Assembly (NCBI RefSeq): GCF_000194945.1
Contig: NZ_GL878507.1
Coordinates: 1,279,068 to 1,343,067, forward strand
Length of the DNA stretch: 64,000 nucleotides
Source of the DNA: Streptococcus sanguinis SK1 = NCTC 7863
GTDB lineage: Bacteria > Bacillota > Bacilli > Lactobacillales > Streptococcaceae
Direction: 5' to 3'
Every line of letters begins with the position of its first letter. The stretch's first letter is position 1. The notes beneath the pieces were generated by a model. That model worked only from the letters and a program-made list of their open reading frames with translations, made no database searches and was not told where the DNA came from. This document shows, in pieces, positions 34,131-43,036 of this stretch. Position numbers and translations under genes: made by a program.

Positions 34131-35585
34131 TTGGCTTGGACGACTGAAAAACGCTACAAACGCTATGAAGACTGGACTCAGGAAGAGCTACAGCACATCA
34201 AAGAAAACATCGCTAAATCTCCTTGGCGGGCTAACTACCATGTGGAGCCTCAGACGGGTCTGCTCAATGATCCCAATGGCTTTTCTTATTTTGACGGCAA
34301 GTGGGTGGTTTTCTACCAAAACTTTCCTTTCGGAGCAGCTCACGGTCTCAAGTGCTGGGTCCAGATGGAAAGTGACGACCTAGTTCACTTCACGGAAACT
34401 GGTCTTCGAGTGCTGCCAGATACTGCTCTGGACAGCCACGGCGCCTATTCTGGCTCTGCCATGCAGTTTGACGACAAGCTCTTTCTCTTCTATACTGGCA
34501 ATGTTCGTGATGAAAACTGGGTGCGTCATCCTTATCAAATCGGTGCCTTGTTAGATAAATCAGGCAATCTCAAAAAAATTGACAAGGTCTTGATTGAGCA
34601 GCCTACTGAAGCGACCGACCACTTCCGCGATCCCCAGATTTTCAATTACAAAGGGCAGTTCTATGCCATTGTTGGTGGGCAAAATCTAGACAAACAAGGC
34701 TATGTCAAGCTTTACAAGGCTGTTGATAATGACTATACCAACTGGGAAGTCGTTGGCGATTTGGACTTCGCCAATGACAAGACAGCCTATATGATGGAGT
34801 GTCCTAATCTAGTCTTTATCAACGACCAGCCAATCCTGCTCTATTGCCCTCAAGGCTTGTCTAAGGATGTACTAGATTATGGCAACATTTATCCAAACAT
34901 GTATAAAATAGGTCAATCGTTTGACACAAATAACGTTACTTTGATTAATCCTAGCCCTATCCAAAATCTGGACTACGGTTTCGACTGCTACGCGACCCAA
35001 GCTTTTAACGCACCTGACGGTCGTGCACTGGCTGTCAGCTGGCTAGGCTTGCCTGATGTGGAATACCCATCTGACCGCTTCGACCATCAAGGAGCCTTCT
35101 CCCTCGTCAAGGAATTAACCCTGAAAGACGGCAAGCTCTATCAATACCCCGTGCCTGCTATCAAGAATTTGCGAGCAGAGGAACAACCTTTCGCTGCTTT
35201 GGTAGAAAGCAAGAATAGCTACGAACTAGAGTTGAATCTCGCTGCGGACACTGAACACGAACTCGTCCTCTTTGCAGACAAGGATGGCAAGGGGTTACTC
35301 ATCAACTTCGACCTCAAGGCAGGTCAAGTGACCGTTGACCGCAGTCAGGCTGGTGAGCCATTTGCTCTGGACTTTGGAACCAGCCGAAGCTGTAATATTG
35401 ACAAAGAAGCAACGAGCGCTACTATCTTCATCGATAAATCGATTTTTGAAATTTTCATCAATAAAGGAGAGAAAGTATTTTCCGGCCGTGTCTTCCCAAG
35501 AGAAGACCAGACAGGTATTGCTATTACCAAGGGCAATCCAACCGGTACTTACTATGAATTAGATTATGGTCGCAAAGCTAACTGA
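34131..35585 (+). CDS. scrB: Sucrose-6-phosphate hydrolase (GH32)
   Basis: 484 residues. GH32 hallmarks are in order: nucleophile Asp47 in LLNDPNG, the transition-state FRDP near 166, and the acid-base Glu in MMECPNLV near 223, with a C-terminal beta-sandwich domain. It splits sucrose-6-phosphate from ScrA into glucose-6-phosphate and fructose. The start is TTG at 34131 with GGAGGA 7 nt upstream; no ATG gives the proper N-terminus (AWTTEKRYKRYEDW). It overlaps scrR by 20 bp. Confidence 0.95.
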   Translation: MAWTTEKRYKRYEDWTQEELQHIKENIAKSPWRANYHVEPQTGLLNDPNGFSYFDGKWVVFYQNFPFGAAHGLKCWVQMESDDLVHFTETGLRVLPDTALDSHGAYSGSAMQFDDKLFLFYTGNVRDENWVRHPYQIGALLDKSGNLKKIDKVLIEQPTEATDHFRDPQIFNYKGQFYAIVGGQNLDKQGYVKLYKAVDNDYTNWEVVGDLDFANDKTAYMMECPNLVFINDQPILLYCPQGLSKDVLDYGNIYPNMYKIGQSFDTNNVTLINPSPIQNLDYGFDCYATQAFNAPDGRALAVSWLGLPDVEYPSDRFDHQGAFSLVKELTLKDGKLYQYPVPAIKNLRAEEQPFAALVESKNSYELELNLAADTEHELVLFADKDGKGLLINFDLKAGQVTVDRSQAGEPFALDFGTSRSCNIDKEATSATIFIDKSIFEIFINKGEKVFSGRVFPREDQTGIAITKGNPTGTYYELDYGRKAN

Positions 35586-36531
35586 TGTAGCAAAACTTGC
35601 AGGAGTCAGCCCCACAACTGTTTCCCGCGTCATCAACAGAAAGGGCTACTTATCCGATAAAACGATTTCTAAGGTTGAGGCAGCCATGCGAGAATTGGCC
35701 TACAAGCCCAACAATCTGGCGCGCAGCCTCCAAGGTAAATCAGCCAAGCTAATCGGACTCATTTTCCCCAATATCAGCAATGTCTTTTATGCAGAATTGA
35801 TTGACAAGCTGGAGCATGAGCTCTTTAAACAGGGCTATAAAACCATCATCTGCAATAGTGAGCATGATTCTGACAAGGAGCGTGAATACCTTGAGATGTT
35901 AGAAGCCAACCAGGTGGACGGCATCATTTCTGGCAGCCACAATCTAGGCATCGAGGACTACAATCGCGTGACCGCTCCAATCATTGCCTTTGACCGCAAT
36001 CTTTCGCCGGATATCCCTGTCGTCTCCTCAGACAACTATGGTGGCGGAGTGCTAGCGGCTCAGACCTTGGTCAAGGCTGGAGCTCAAAACATCATCATGA
36101 TTACTGGTAATGACAATTCCAACTCACCAACCGGCCTGCGCCATGCTGGCTTTGCTTCCGTCCTGCCTGACGCACCGATTATCAATGTATCCAGTGATTT
36201 TTCTCCTGTCCGAAAGGAAATGGAAATCAAGCAAATCCTCAGTCAAACTAAGCCCGATGCTATTTTTGCTTCAGATGATTTGACAGCCATCTTAATTATG
36301 AAAGTAGCTCAGGAGCTGGACATCCAGATTCCCAAAGATTTGAAAATCATCGGCTACGACGGCACCTACTTTGTGGAGAACTACTACCCACAGCTGGCAA
36401 CAATCAAGCAACCGCTGAAAGATATTGCCTGCCTCTCTGTGGACCTACTCCTCAAAAAAATTGCTGGCCAAGAAGTCCAAACAACTGGCTATTTCCTGCC
36501 AGTCAGTCTCTTGCCTGGTAAGAGTGTTTAA
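35566..36531 (+). CDS. scrR: Sucrose operon repressor (LacI family)
   Basis: 321 residues with an N-terminal LacI helix-turn-helix (LTDVAKLAGVSPTTVSRVIN, about residues 4-23) and a periplasmic-binding-like effector domain (LIGLIFPNISNVFYAEL, ITGNDNSNSPTGLRHAGF, IFASDDLTAILIMK, TIKQPLKDIACLSVDLL). It represses scrA and scrB, with fructose or sucrose-6-phosphate as probable inducer in this family. The start lies inside scrB, so the two genes are probably translationally coupled. A terminator follows at 36545. Confidence 0.93.
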   Translation: MVAKLTDVAKLAGVSPTTVSRVINRKGYLSDKTISKVEAAMRELAYKPNNLARSLQGKSAKLIGLIFPNISNVFYAELIDKLEHELFKQGYKTIICNSEHDSDKEREYLEMLEANQVDGIISGSHNLGIEDYNRVTAPIIAFDRNLSPDIPVVSSDNYGGGVLAAQTLVKAGAQNIIMITGNDNSNSPTGLRHAGFASVLPDAPIINVSSDFSPVRKEMEIKQILSQTKPDAIFASDDLTAILIMKVAQELDIQIPKDLKIIGYDGTYFVENYYPQLATIKQPLKDIACLSVDLLLKKIAGQEVQTTGYFLPVSLLPGKSV

Positions 36532-36544
36532 CGCAGATATAAAG

Positions 36545-36568
36545 AAAAAGCCTGATCGGCTTTTTTTT
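36545..36568 (+). terminator. Terminator after scrR
   Basis: AAAAAGCC (36545-36552), loop TGATC, GGCTTTTT (36558-36565) and further T residues. A clear Rho-independent terminator 14 bp after the scrR stop, between convergent genes. The rest of the 177 bp gap shows no further feature. Confidence 0.88.
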
Positions 36569-36708
36569 ATTATATCAAACATCTATCCTTGATTATCACA
36601 GCTAATACTTCAATCATCTTCGTGAGGCTAGGACTATTTAAAAGCTATGGAAGACCTTTTAGATCTGAGCCTAGAAACAAGGATTACGAAGCTACAAATA
36701 TTCAATGT

Positions 36709-38100
36709 TTAGTTCTGTCCCACCGTCCTGACAAATTCGACAATATGGCCGCCACAATTATGAATCAGCTCATAGTCGTGTGTCACCAAAATGACTAGTT
36801 TGCCTGCTTGGCCCATCTGATGCAGGTCCTTGATCATCTGATCCATCTGAGGGCGACAGAGGCCACTGGTTGGCTCATCTAAGATGACAATAGGCTTATC
36901 TGAAACCTTGGCCATCGCTAAGAGAAGCCGTTGCTTTTCACCACCCGACAAACTCTGAGGATGGCGGTCTTTCTTATCTAATAACCCGACCTGAGCCAAG
37001 GCCGCTTGCTTAGCAGTAGCATCATCGCTGACTATAGAAATTTCCGACCAGACCGACTCAGTGAAGAGCTGGTAGTTGACATCTTGCATGACCATACCGA
37101 TCCAATCATAGCTAGGCTTGACAACCTGCCCATGAAAGAAGGTCTGCCCCTTGAAAGACTTGATTAAACCACAAAGCGAGCGTAGAAAGGTACTCTTGCC
37201 CACCCCGTTTTGCCCGATGATAAAGTGAATCCCCTGATTTAGAGAAAGATTCATATCAAAAATCTGCTTTCGGCCATAACTGTAAAGATAGTCTTGAGCC
37301 ACTAGTGCCTGATTCGAGTCAAAATTCTTATCTGTCATCTGTTTGACCTGATAGTCCAATGCTTGCAAGTCTGCTTTTTCAATCCTGCTCAGACTGCGTA
37401 GCCGATGCTGGCCAATAAAAGCAGCATCCAGCTCCTCTGGCAGGTAGCTTGTTGCCCGATTCCCCTCTAGCAAAACAAACTGATCCATTATCTCCCGTAG
37501 GTAATATAGTCGATGCTCAGCGATAATAATAGTCTTGCCCAGAGACTTAAGCTTAAGCAGGACTTCCTTCAGTCTCTCAATAGCATCGCGATCCAGAGAG
37601 GAGGACGGCTCATCAAACATATAGATAGCATTGTCCATACAGGCTACGCTGGTAATGGCTAAGAGCTGTTTCTCTCCGCCTGACAGCGTGAAAATATCTC
37701 GATCCAGTAACTGTTTCATCCCTAACAGTTCCGTATAATAATCAATCCGCTCCAAGATTTCCTCGCGTGGCAGATTACGATTTTCCAAGGCAAAGGCCAT
37801 CTCATCGGTCGAGTTGGTCGCATAAAACTGAGTCTTGGGATTCTGAAAAACGGTCGAAATGAAACGGCTGCGCTGAGCCAAATCCAACTCCTGCAACTCC
37901 TGTCCCTTGTAAATCAGACTGCCCATTAGCTCTGCTGGCTGAAAATGCGGAATAATGCCATTGATTGCCTTGAGCAAGCTGCTCTTACCACTGCCAGAAG
38001 CTCCGCTGATTACCGTTATCTGCCCTGGCTCAAACCGCAGATTGACCTCCTCCAAAATTGGTCCGTCATAAGAAATAGTAAACTCTTTAAACTCAAGCAT
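36709..38100 (-). CDS. ECF-like transporter ATPase with two ATP-binding domains
   Basis: 463 residues, two ABC ATPase domains in tandem. First: Walker A GASGSGKSS, signature TLSGGEKQLLAITS, Walker B YMFDEPSSSLD, H-loop IIIAEHRL. Second: Walker A GQNGVGKST, signature SLSGGEKQRLLLAMA, Walker B VILDEPTSG, H-loop ILVTHDYEL. It would supply both ATPases of an ECF-type importer with the T protein (38093-38791) and S component (38801-39388). It overlaps the T gene by 8 bp and is last in a five-gene run with two ABC half-transporters. Confidence 0.85.
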   Translation of the reverse strand: MLEFKEFTISYDGPILEEVNLRFEPGQITVISGASGSGKSSLLKAINGIIPHFQPAELMGSLIYKGQELQELDLAQRSRFISTVFQNPKTQFYATNSTDEMAFALENRNLPREEILERIDYYTELLGMKQLLDRDIFTLSGGEKQLLAITSVACMDNAIYMFDEPSSSLDRDAIERLKEVLLKLKSLGKTIIIAEHRLYYLREIMDQFVLLEGNRATSYLPEELDAAFIGQHRLRSLSRIEKADLQALDYQVKQMTDKNFDSNQALVAQDYLYSYGRKQIFDMNLSLNQGIHFIIGQNGVGKSTFLRSLCGLIKSFKGQTFFHGQVVKPSYDWIGMVMQDVNYQLFTESVWSEISIVSDDATAKQAALAQVGLLDKKDRHPQSLSGGEKQRLLLAMAKVSDKPIVILDEPTSGLCRPQMDQMIKDLHQMGQAGKLVILVTHDYELIHNCGGHIVEFVRTVGQN

Positions 38101-38791
38101 AGCGACTCCAAATATCTAAGGCTAAAACTGCCAACATCAGACTCAGACATAGATAATCCTGTATGTGCATCTTAGTCTGGGACAGGCTAGAACGCTGACC
38201 GCCGACAATCAAACCTCGCGTCATGGCTGAAACGGCCACATCATCTGCCGTCCGTGTCAGACACATAAGGAGGGGAACATAGCGGTATTCTATCATTCGG
38301 ACTGGCTGGCTGAAAAAGGTTTTGCCGGTCAATCCATGTAGATACATGGCATCCTTGACCTGATGATAGTCTTCCTTGACAGTGTAGAAGAAACGAAACA
38401 TGACCGAAATCGGAATAATCAGACTATCAGACAGCTTCATCCTTTGCAAGGACGCCACCAAGTCACTCATAGAGGTAGTCAAAAGACTATAGCGCCCCAT
38501 CATCACTCCCGGCGCCATCCTCAAGACCACCATGCTCATAAAGAGAAAAATAGCTTCTAAAACTGAAGAAGACAGTCGGTGCAACAGAAAAATCTGCATC
38601 AGGATAGCAAGCCCTAGCAAGACCAAACCTTTGAGAGCTTCCACATACTTTCTCTCCAGCAAGAGCAAGAGATAAGGCAAAGCAGATAGAAAGACCACGA
38701 CTGGAAAGTAATGATGGCGCAGATTTCCCAGCAACAAGATATAGGAAATAACCACTGTCATAGCTATTTTGCTTCTAAAATCCAGATTCAT
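38093..38791 (-). CDS. ECF-type transporter T component (EcfT/CbiQ-like)
   Basis: 232 residues with four to five membrane helices and an amphipathic cytoplasmic part. The EcfT-like coupling stretch is seen in ISVMFRFFYTVKEDYHQVKD and MTRGLIVGGQRSSL, where conserved small/charged residues contact the ATPases. It lies between the S component and the double ATPase. Its vitamin or metal substrate is not stated by sequence; neighbours suggest iron-siderophore related import. Confidence 0.8.
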   Translation of the reverse strand: MNLDFRSKIAMTVVISYILLLGNLRHHYFPVVVFLSALPYLLLLLERKYVEALKGLVLLGLAILMQIFLLHRLSSSVLEAIFLFMSMVVLRMAPGVMMGRYSLLTTSMSDLVASLQRMKLSDSLIIPISVMFRFFYTVKEDYHQVKDAMYLHGLTGKTFFSQPVRMIEYRYVPLLMCLTRTADDVAVSAMTRGLIVGGQRSSLSQTKMHIQDYLCLSLMLAVLALDIWSRYA

Positions 38792-38800
38792 CGGCGCCCC

Positions 38801-39388
38801 CTATGCCATCCCAGATTGACTAAAATGCTTTTTCAGCATCTTGATGCCAATCGTGCAGCCCAGATAAGCACCCAAGGCACCTAAGAGCAAAACCGGAAAG
38901 AATGACCAATCTGGCAAGACACTGAACATCTGCTCTGCAAATTCCTTGCCATAGCCTTGATCGATAACCTTTTGCATGTAGGCATCACGCGTCAAATAGA
39001 TGGGTAGGAGATTAGCACAGGAAGAAAGACTATAGGCAACATAGGCCCAACGGGCATGCTTGATACTGCGATAGTCACCGCGCTTCAGGATGTATTCACC
39101 TAAAAGAGCAGCTAGGACCGTTCCCAGCACAATCAAAATCGTGTGCCCTGTTGCTACAAAGACTAGAGCCGACACCAACCCCATAACCAGTACCATGCCA
39201 AAACGACGAATCTTGGTACTGTAAAGCATGAAAAGAGGACCAGACATCAGGGCGCCGAAAAAGGGAACAATCGGCATAGTAATGGGTAAAAAACCAATCA
39301 TACCAGATACAAAGCTCACGATAACAATGAGCAAGGAAAAGAGACCGGCATTGACCAGATCCTTTACAGAAAAAGATGCTTGTTTCAT
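38801..39388 (-). CDS. ECF-like substrate-binding membrane protein (MptD/Trep_Strep family)
   Basis: 195 residues and about five to six membrane helices: KDLVNAGLFSLLIVIVSFVS at the start, then IVPFFGALMSGPLFMLY, MVLVMGLVSALVFVATGH and a last helix FPVLLLGALGAYLGCTIGI. The profile matches the integral membrane proteins of the MptD (TIGR02185-type) family that work as S components, as far as I can recall. No substrate is known to me for this member. It stands 9 bp before the T gene in the unit, after the half-transporters. Confidence 0.7.
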   Translation of the reverse strand: MKQASFSVKDLVNAGLFSLLIVIVSFVSGMIGFLPITMPIVPFFGALMSGPLFMLYSTKIRRFGMVLVMGLVSALVFVATGHTILIVLGTVLAALLGEYILKRGDYRSIKHARWAYVAYSLSSCANLLPIYLTRDAYMQKVIDQGYGKEFAEQMFSVLPDWSFFPVLLLGALGAYLGCTIGIKMLKKHFSQSGMA

Positions 39389-39409
39389 TAGGAAAACCTC
39401 CGTGTTTCA

Positions 39410-41140
39410 TCAAAAAGCGTGCTTGTACTTAAAGTTCTCAATCAACTGCGCCGTTTCTACCAGCTCTTGGTATACACTGGAGACCTGCAGCAGCTCATCA
39501 TGACGGCCAATGCCATCCACCTGACCGTCTTTTAAAACGACAATCTTATCCGCATTCTCGACAGACTTGAGGCGATGGGAGATGATGATGACCGTCTTGT
39601 CTTTCAGCAGAAGACTGAGACTTTCTTGAATTAATTTTTCGTTTTCAATATCGAGTGATGAGGTGATTTCATCCAAAATCACAATAGGCGCTTGCTTGAG
39701 CAAGGCACGCGCAATCGAAATCCGCTGGCGCTCGCCGCCTGATAGCTTGGCTCCATTTTCGCCAATTAGACTGTCATAACCTTGCGGCAGCTGCTTGATA
39801 AAGCCCTGACAGTTGGCCATGCGAGCGGCTTCTTTGACCTCCTCATCCGTAGCCGTTGGCCGACCAAGGCGGATATTCTCCAAGACAGAAGCATCGAAAA
39901 GAATAACATCCTGAAAGACAATTGAGATCGAATCAAAGAGCGATTGGGTGCTGATATCCTGTAGCTCCTGACCATCGATATAAATATGCCCTTCTTGGTA
40001 ATCATAGAGTCGGGAGATGAGCCGTAGCAAACTGGTCTTTCCGCAGCCAGACGGCCCGACCAAGGCCGTGATTTCATTTTGCTTGGCAGTGAAACTGACC
40101 TTTTGTAGAACAGGCTGATCCAGCTTGTAGGCAAAGCCAACATCTACTAGCTCGATATCAAAGTTCTTAAGTTCCTGCTCTCTTCCTGCCTGCTTGGATG
40201 CTGTATGCAGCTCCTTGATCCGCTTAACAGCAGAGTCAATATAGAGAATCTCTGCCACATTCATATAGAGACCTTCCATACCATCAATAATCTTAATAGT
40301 AGCCAGAAGGTAGCCCAGAAAATAAAGTAATGGAAGCCGGCCTTGCGCTAAAAGATAAGAACCAACCAAGACGACCAACCCCAAGGTCAGGCGCAACCCT
40401 ACTCCAGCTGCTAAGATTGGCAGACCTTGCAGAATCTCTGTCTTTAGGTGGATACGCTCACTCTCTTCCATCTGCCTGTAAAGTTTTTGGCTCAGCGATG
40501 GACTAAGATTGTAAGCCTTAATCTCCTCCTGTAGCTCAATCGCCTCCTGAAAACTCTCTGAATTGTCCCGCAGCTGCTGCCAGTAACGGCCCGAAGCCCG
40601 CTTGGGCAGCTCCTTAGATAACCAAATCATAGCCGCAATAAAGAGCAGTGGAAGAATGATGCAAAGTCCCATTATCGGATTGCCTAGAAGCATCATCAAG
40701 CTAGCTAGGACAAAGAAGAAGACAAAACCAATTGTTTTGGAAATCGCATGACTCAGGGCGTGTTCCAGTCGCTCTACATCACTCATGATAGTCTGAGACA
40801 GATCGGACAGGTCATGACTGGAAAAGTAGGATAAGGGCAGACTTTGCAGACTTTCCGCAATATCTGTCCGAATATTGGCGCTTTCCTTGTAGGTCGTGGT
40901 ATAGGTGGCATTGTAATCCAGATAGATAATACTATAAAGGACCAAGACAATCACTAAACCTCCCTGCAAGAAGATCCATGGCGAGGCCAGCCGCCCAGTC
41001 AAAACTCCCTGCAAGTAAAACATAAAGAAGAACATTGGCAGCATTTGAGCACAAAAGCCAAAAAAGGAAACCAGACAAGCCCTGAAAAGGTGCTTGGCAC
41101 CGGACGGTGTTAGGGAAAATAAATTTTGCAATTTTTCCAT
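39410..41140 (-). CDS. ABC half-transporter of siderophore-import type (second)
   Basis: 576 residues from ATG 41140, which overlaps the preceding stop (TGATG) and has GGAGGG 8 nt upstream; an ATG at 41155 is less supported. Transmembrane domain to about 320, then Walker A GPSGCGKTS, signature KLSGGERQRISIARALL, Walker B IVILDEITSSLD and H-loop IIISHRLKS. The exporter fold is shared with the YbtPQ and IrtAB pairs, which import ferric siderophores. With the next gene up it forms a heterodimer; direction of transport is inferred from gene company only. Confidence 0.82.
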   Translation of the reverse strand: MEKLQNLFSLTPSGAKHLFRACLVSFFGFCAQMLPMFFFMFYLQGVLTGRLASPWIFLQGGLVIVLVLYSIIYLDYNATYTTTYKESANIRTDIAESLQSLPLSYFSSHDLSDLSQTIMSDVERLEHALSHAISKTIGFVFFFVLASLMMLLGNPIMGLCIILPLLFIAAMIWLSKELPKRASGRYWQQLRDNSESFQEAIELQEEIKAYNLSPSLSQKLYRQMEESERIHLKTEILQGLPILAAGVGLRLTLGLVVLVGSYLLAQGRLPLLYFLGYLLATIKIIDGMEGLYMNVAEILYIDSAVKRIKELHTASKQAGREQELKNFDIELVDVGFAYKLDQPVLQKVSFTAKQNEITALVGPSGCGKTSLLRLISRLYDYQEGHIYIDGQELQDISTQSLFDSISIVFQDVILFDASVLENIRLGRPTATDEEVKEAARMANCQGFIKQLPQGYDSLIGENGAKLSGGERQRISIARALLKQAPIVILDEITSSLDIENEKLIQESLSLLLKDKTVIIISHRLKSVENADKIVVLKDGQVDGIGRHDELLQVSSVYQELVETAQLIENFKYKHAF

Positions 41141-42882
41141 CAAGAGACCCTCCATTCGTCAGCGCTGGCGTAGAGTTCTTTCAGATGCTGATAGAGACTG
41201 CCCTTGACAGAGAGTTCCTCATCCTTACCCCGCTCGATAATCTTGCCCTTCTCAATGACTAAAATTTCGTCCACTCCCTTGATAGAGCTCAGACGATGAG
41301 CAATGATGATGACCGTCTTATGCTCTATTAGATGCGCAAAGGCCTGCTGAATCTGGTATTCATTATTGACATCTGTAGAGGCCGATGCCTCATCCAAAAT
41401 AATCAGCTGAGCATCCTTGAGAATGGCTCGAGCAATAGCCAGCCGCTGCATTTCGCCACCCGATAAATGGACGCCTTTGGAGCCGATAACGGTCTGCTCC
41501 CGCTCAGAAAATTTATCCAGAATATCTTGGCAGCAGGCCAATTCCAGAGCCCGCATGACTTCCTGATTGCTGGCTGCAGGATTACCTAGCTTGACATTAT
41601 CAAAAATAGACTTCTTAAAAAGCTTAGACTGCTGAAATACAAAGGCAATCTGCTGCATGGCCGCTTCCTGACTGTAGGACTCTAGAGGCTTGTGCCCCAG
41701 CAGAATCTGGCCGTTAGAAGGCTTATAAAAACCGGCAATGAGCTTAGCAATCGTTGACTTACCGCTACCGCTGGCTCCCACCAAAGCATAAACCTTATTT
41801 GACTCCAAATGAAAAGATAGTTTCTCCAAAATTAACTGGTCTTCCTCATAGCCAAAGGATACCTCTTTGAACTCCACACTGGAATCCAGCAATTGGCTCT
41901 CCTGTCCCTGATAAACCTTGCTATCGGTCATCTCAGTATAAAGATGCTCGATCTTATCAATCACCTGGATGGCCTTGTACTGGTACATGCCCAGATACAT
42001 GACCCGCATAAAGCAAGTAAACAGCAGACCAATGACTGAAAAGAGAAATAGAAAAGCAGGTAGCAGACTGAGATGCTGACTAGCAGGCAGAAAAAAGACA
42101 AAACCCGTAATCAGAAATAAAATATAAGAAGCAAAGAGCACCTGAAAGCTGACGTATGCCTGACGGCAGGTAAAAGAATAATCTAACGCCGTGTCTGAAT
42201 ACTCTCGGATAGCTTGGGACAAAGCTTTAAAAGAGTCAACTGAAGTCTTGAAAATCTTAATCACCTGCATACCACGAACGTATTCGACAGTGGCGCTGTT
42301 CAGATTTTCCAGCTTCTCCGAATAAAGCTGCATGAGCTCCTCCTCCCCAATCATGCCCTTGACCAGCCAAGCTCCAATAGCAATCAAAACAAGTAGCAGC
42401 AAACCCAGCAGCGGATGTACCGCAAAACTCAGACCGATAATCATCAAAGGCGTTACCACCACTCCGACATTATCAGGTATGAGATGAGCAACAATCGTAT
42501 GCGTCTCCGCTGCATTATCATCAATAATCTTACGAGTTTTTCCCGAGCTGGATTGGTCAAAAAAGGAAAAGTTAGAATCCATGAGGCCATCAATTCCCCG
42601 CTTGCGCAGATTGGTCTCTAAACGAAAAGCCACCACGTGAGCAAGAAGGCCTGATCCTGTATATAGGAACGAAGCGACCAACATCATAGACACTACCGTA
42701 ACGGCTGTCGGAAGGCTAGCTTCGGTCTCTTGAAAACGAATAACCTTCTCCAAAAACTGATAAAGCACATAAAGCGAGCCCACCATCAGCACAGAAGACA
42801 AGGTCGAACAAATGATAGCAAGATAAGCCAGACCTTTCCGCTCTGGAATGTAAAAAAATAGTTTCTTATACACTGAAAACAT
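41140..42882 (-). CDS. ABC half-transporter of siderophore-import type (first)
   Basis: 580 residues from ATG 42882 (AAGG 8-9 nt upstream); a GTG at 42891 is an alternative. Six membrane helices, then Walker A GASGSGKST, signature HLSGGEMQRLAIARAIL, Walker B LIILDEASASTD and H-loop IIIAHRLSS. First gene of the run and divergent from the AraC regulator. Similar pairs with an ECF-like module are found, from memory, in the transport part of the equibactin locus of Streptococcus equi and in conserved streptococcal loci. No siderophore synthetase is encoded here, so uptake of a foreign chelate is a reasonable guess. Confidence 0.82.
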   Translation of the reverse strand: MFSVYKKLFFYIPERKGLAYLAIICSTLSSVLMVGSLYVLYQFLEKVIRFQETEASLPTAVTVVSMMLVASFLYTGSGLLAHVVAFRLETNLRKRGIDGLMDSNFSFFDQSSSGKTRKIIDDNAAETHTIVAHLIPDNVGVVVTPLMIIGLSFAVHPLLGLLLLVLIAIGAWLVKGMIGEEELMQLYSEKLENLNSATVEYVRGMQVIKIFKTSVDSFKALSQAIREYSDTALDYSFTCRQAYVSFQVLFASYILFLITGFVFFLPASQHLSLLPAFLFLFSVIGLLFTCFMRVMYLGMYQYKAIQVIDKIEHLYTEMTDSKVYQGQESQLLDSSVEFKEVSFGYEEDQLILEKLSFHLESNKVYALVGASGSGKSTIAKLIAGFYKPSNGQILLGHKPLESYSQEAAMQQIAFVFQQSKLFKKSIFDNVKLGNPAASNQEVMRALELACCQDILDKFSEREQTVIGSKGVHLSGGEMQRLAIARAILKDAQLIILDEASASTDVNNEYQIQQAFAHLIEHKTVIIIAHRLSSIKGVDEILVIEKGKIIERGKDEELSVKGSLYQHLKELYASADEWRVS

Positions 42883-43036
42883 CGAAATCACCTTCTCCTA
42901 CTTGTCAAAACAAAGTCAATCATATATACTGAAATTACTACTAATATTTTACCATTCTTAAAAATGAACAACAATCAATATTAAATTTTATGACGAATTG
43001 TAGTATTTGGCTAATCGTGGCAAGGAAGGACATTTG

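Noticed and set aside
43007..43036. Longer AraC start at TTG 43007
   Set aside because: No ribosome site; ATG 43037 is preceded by AAGGAAGGA.
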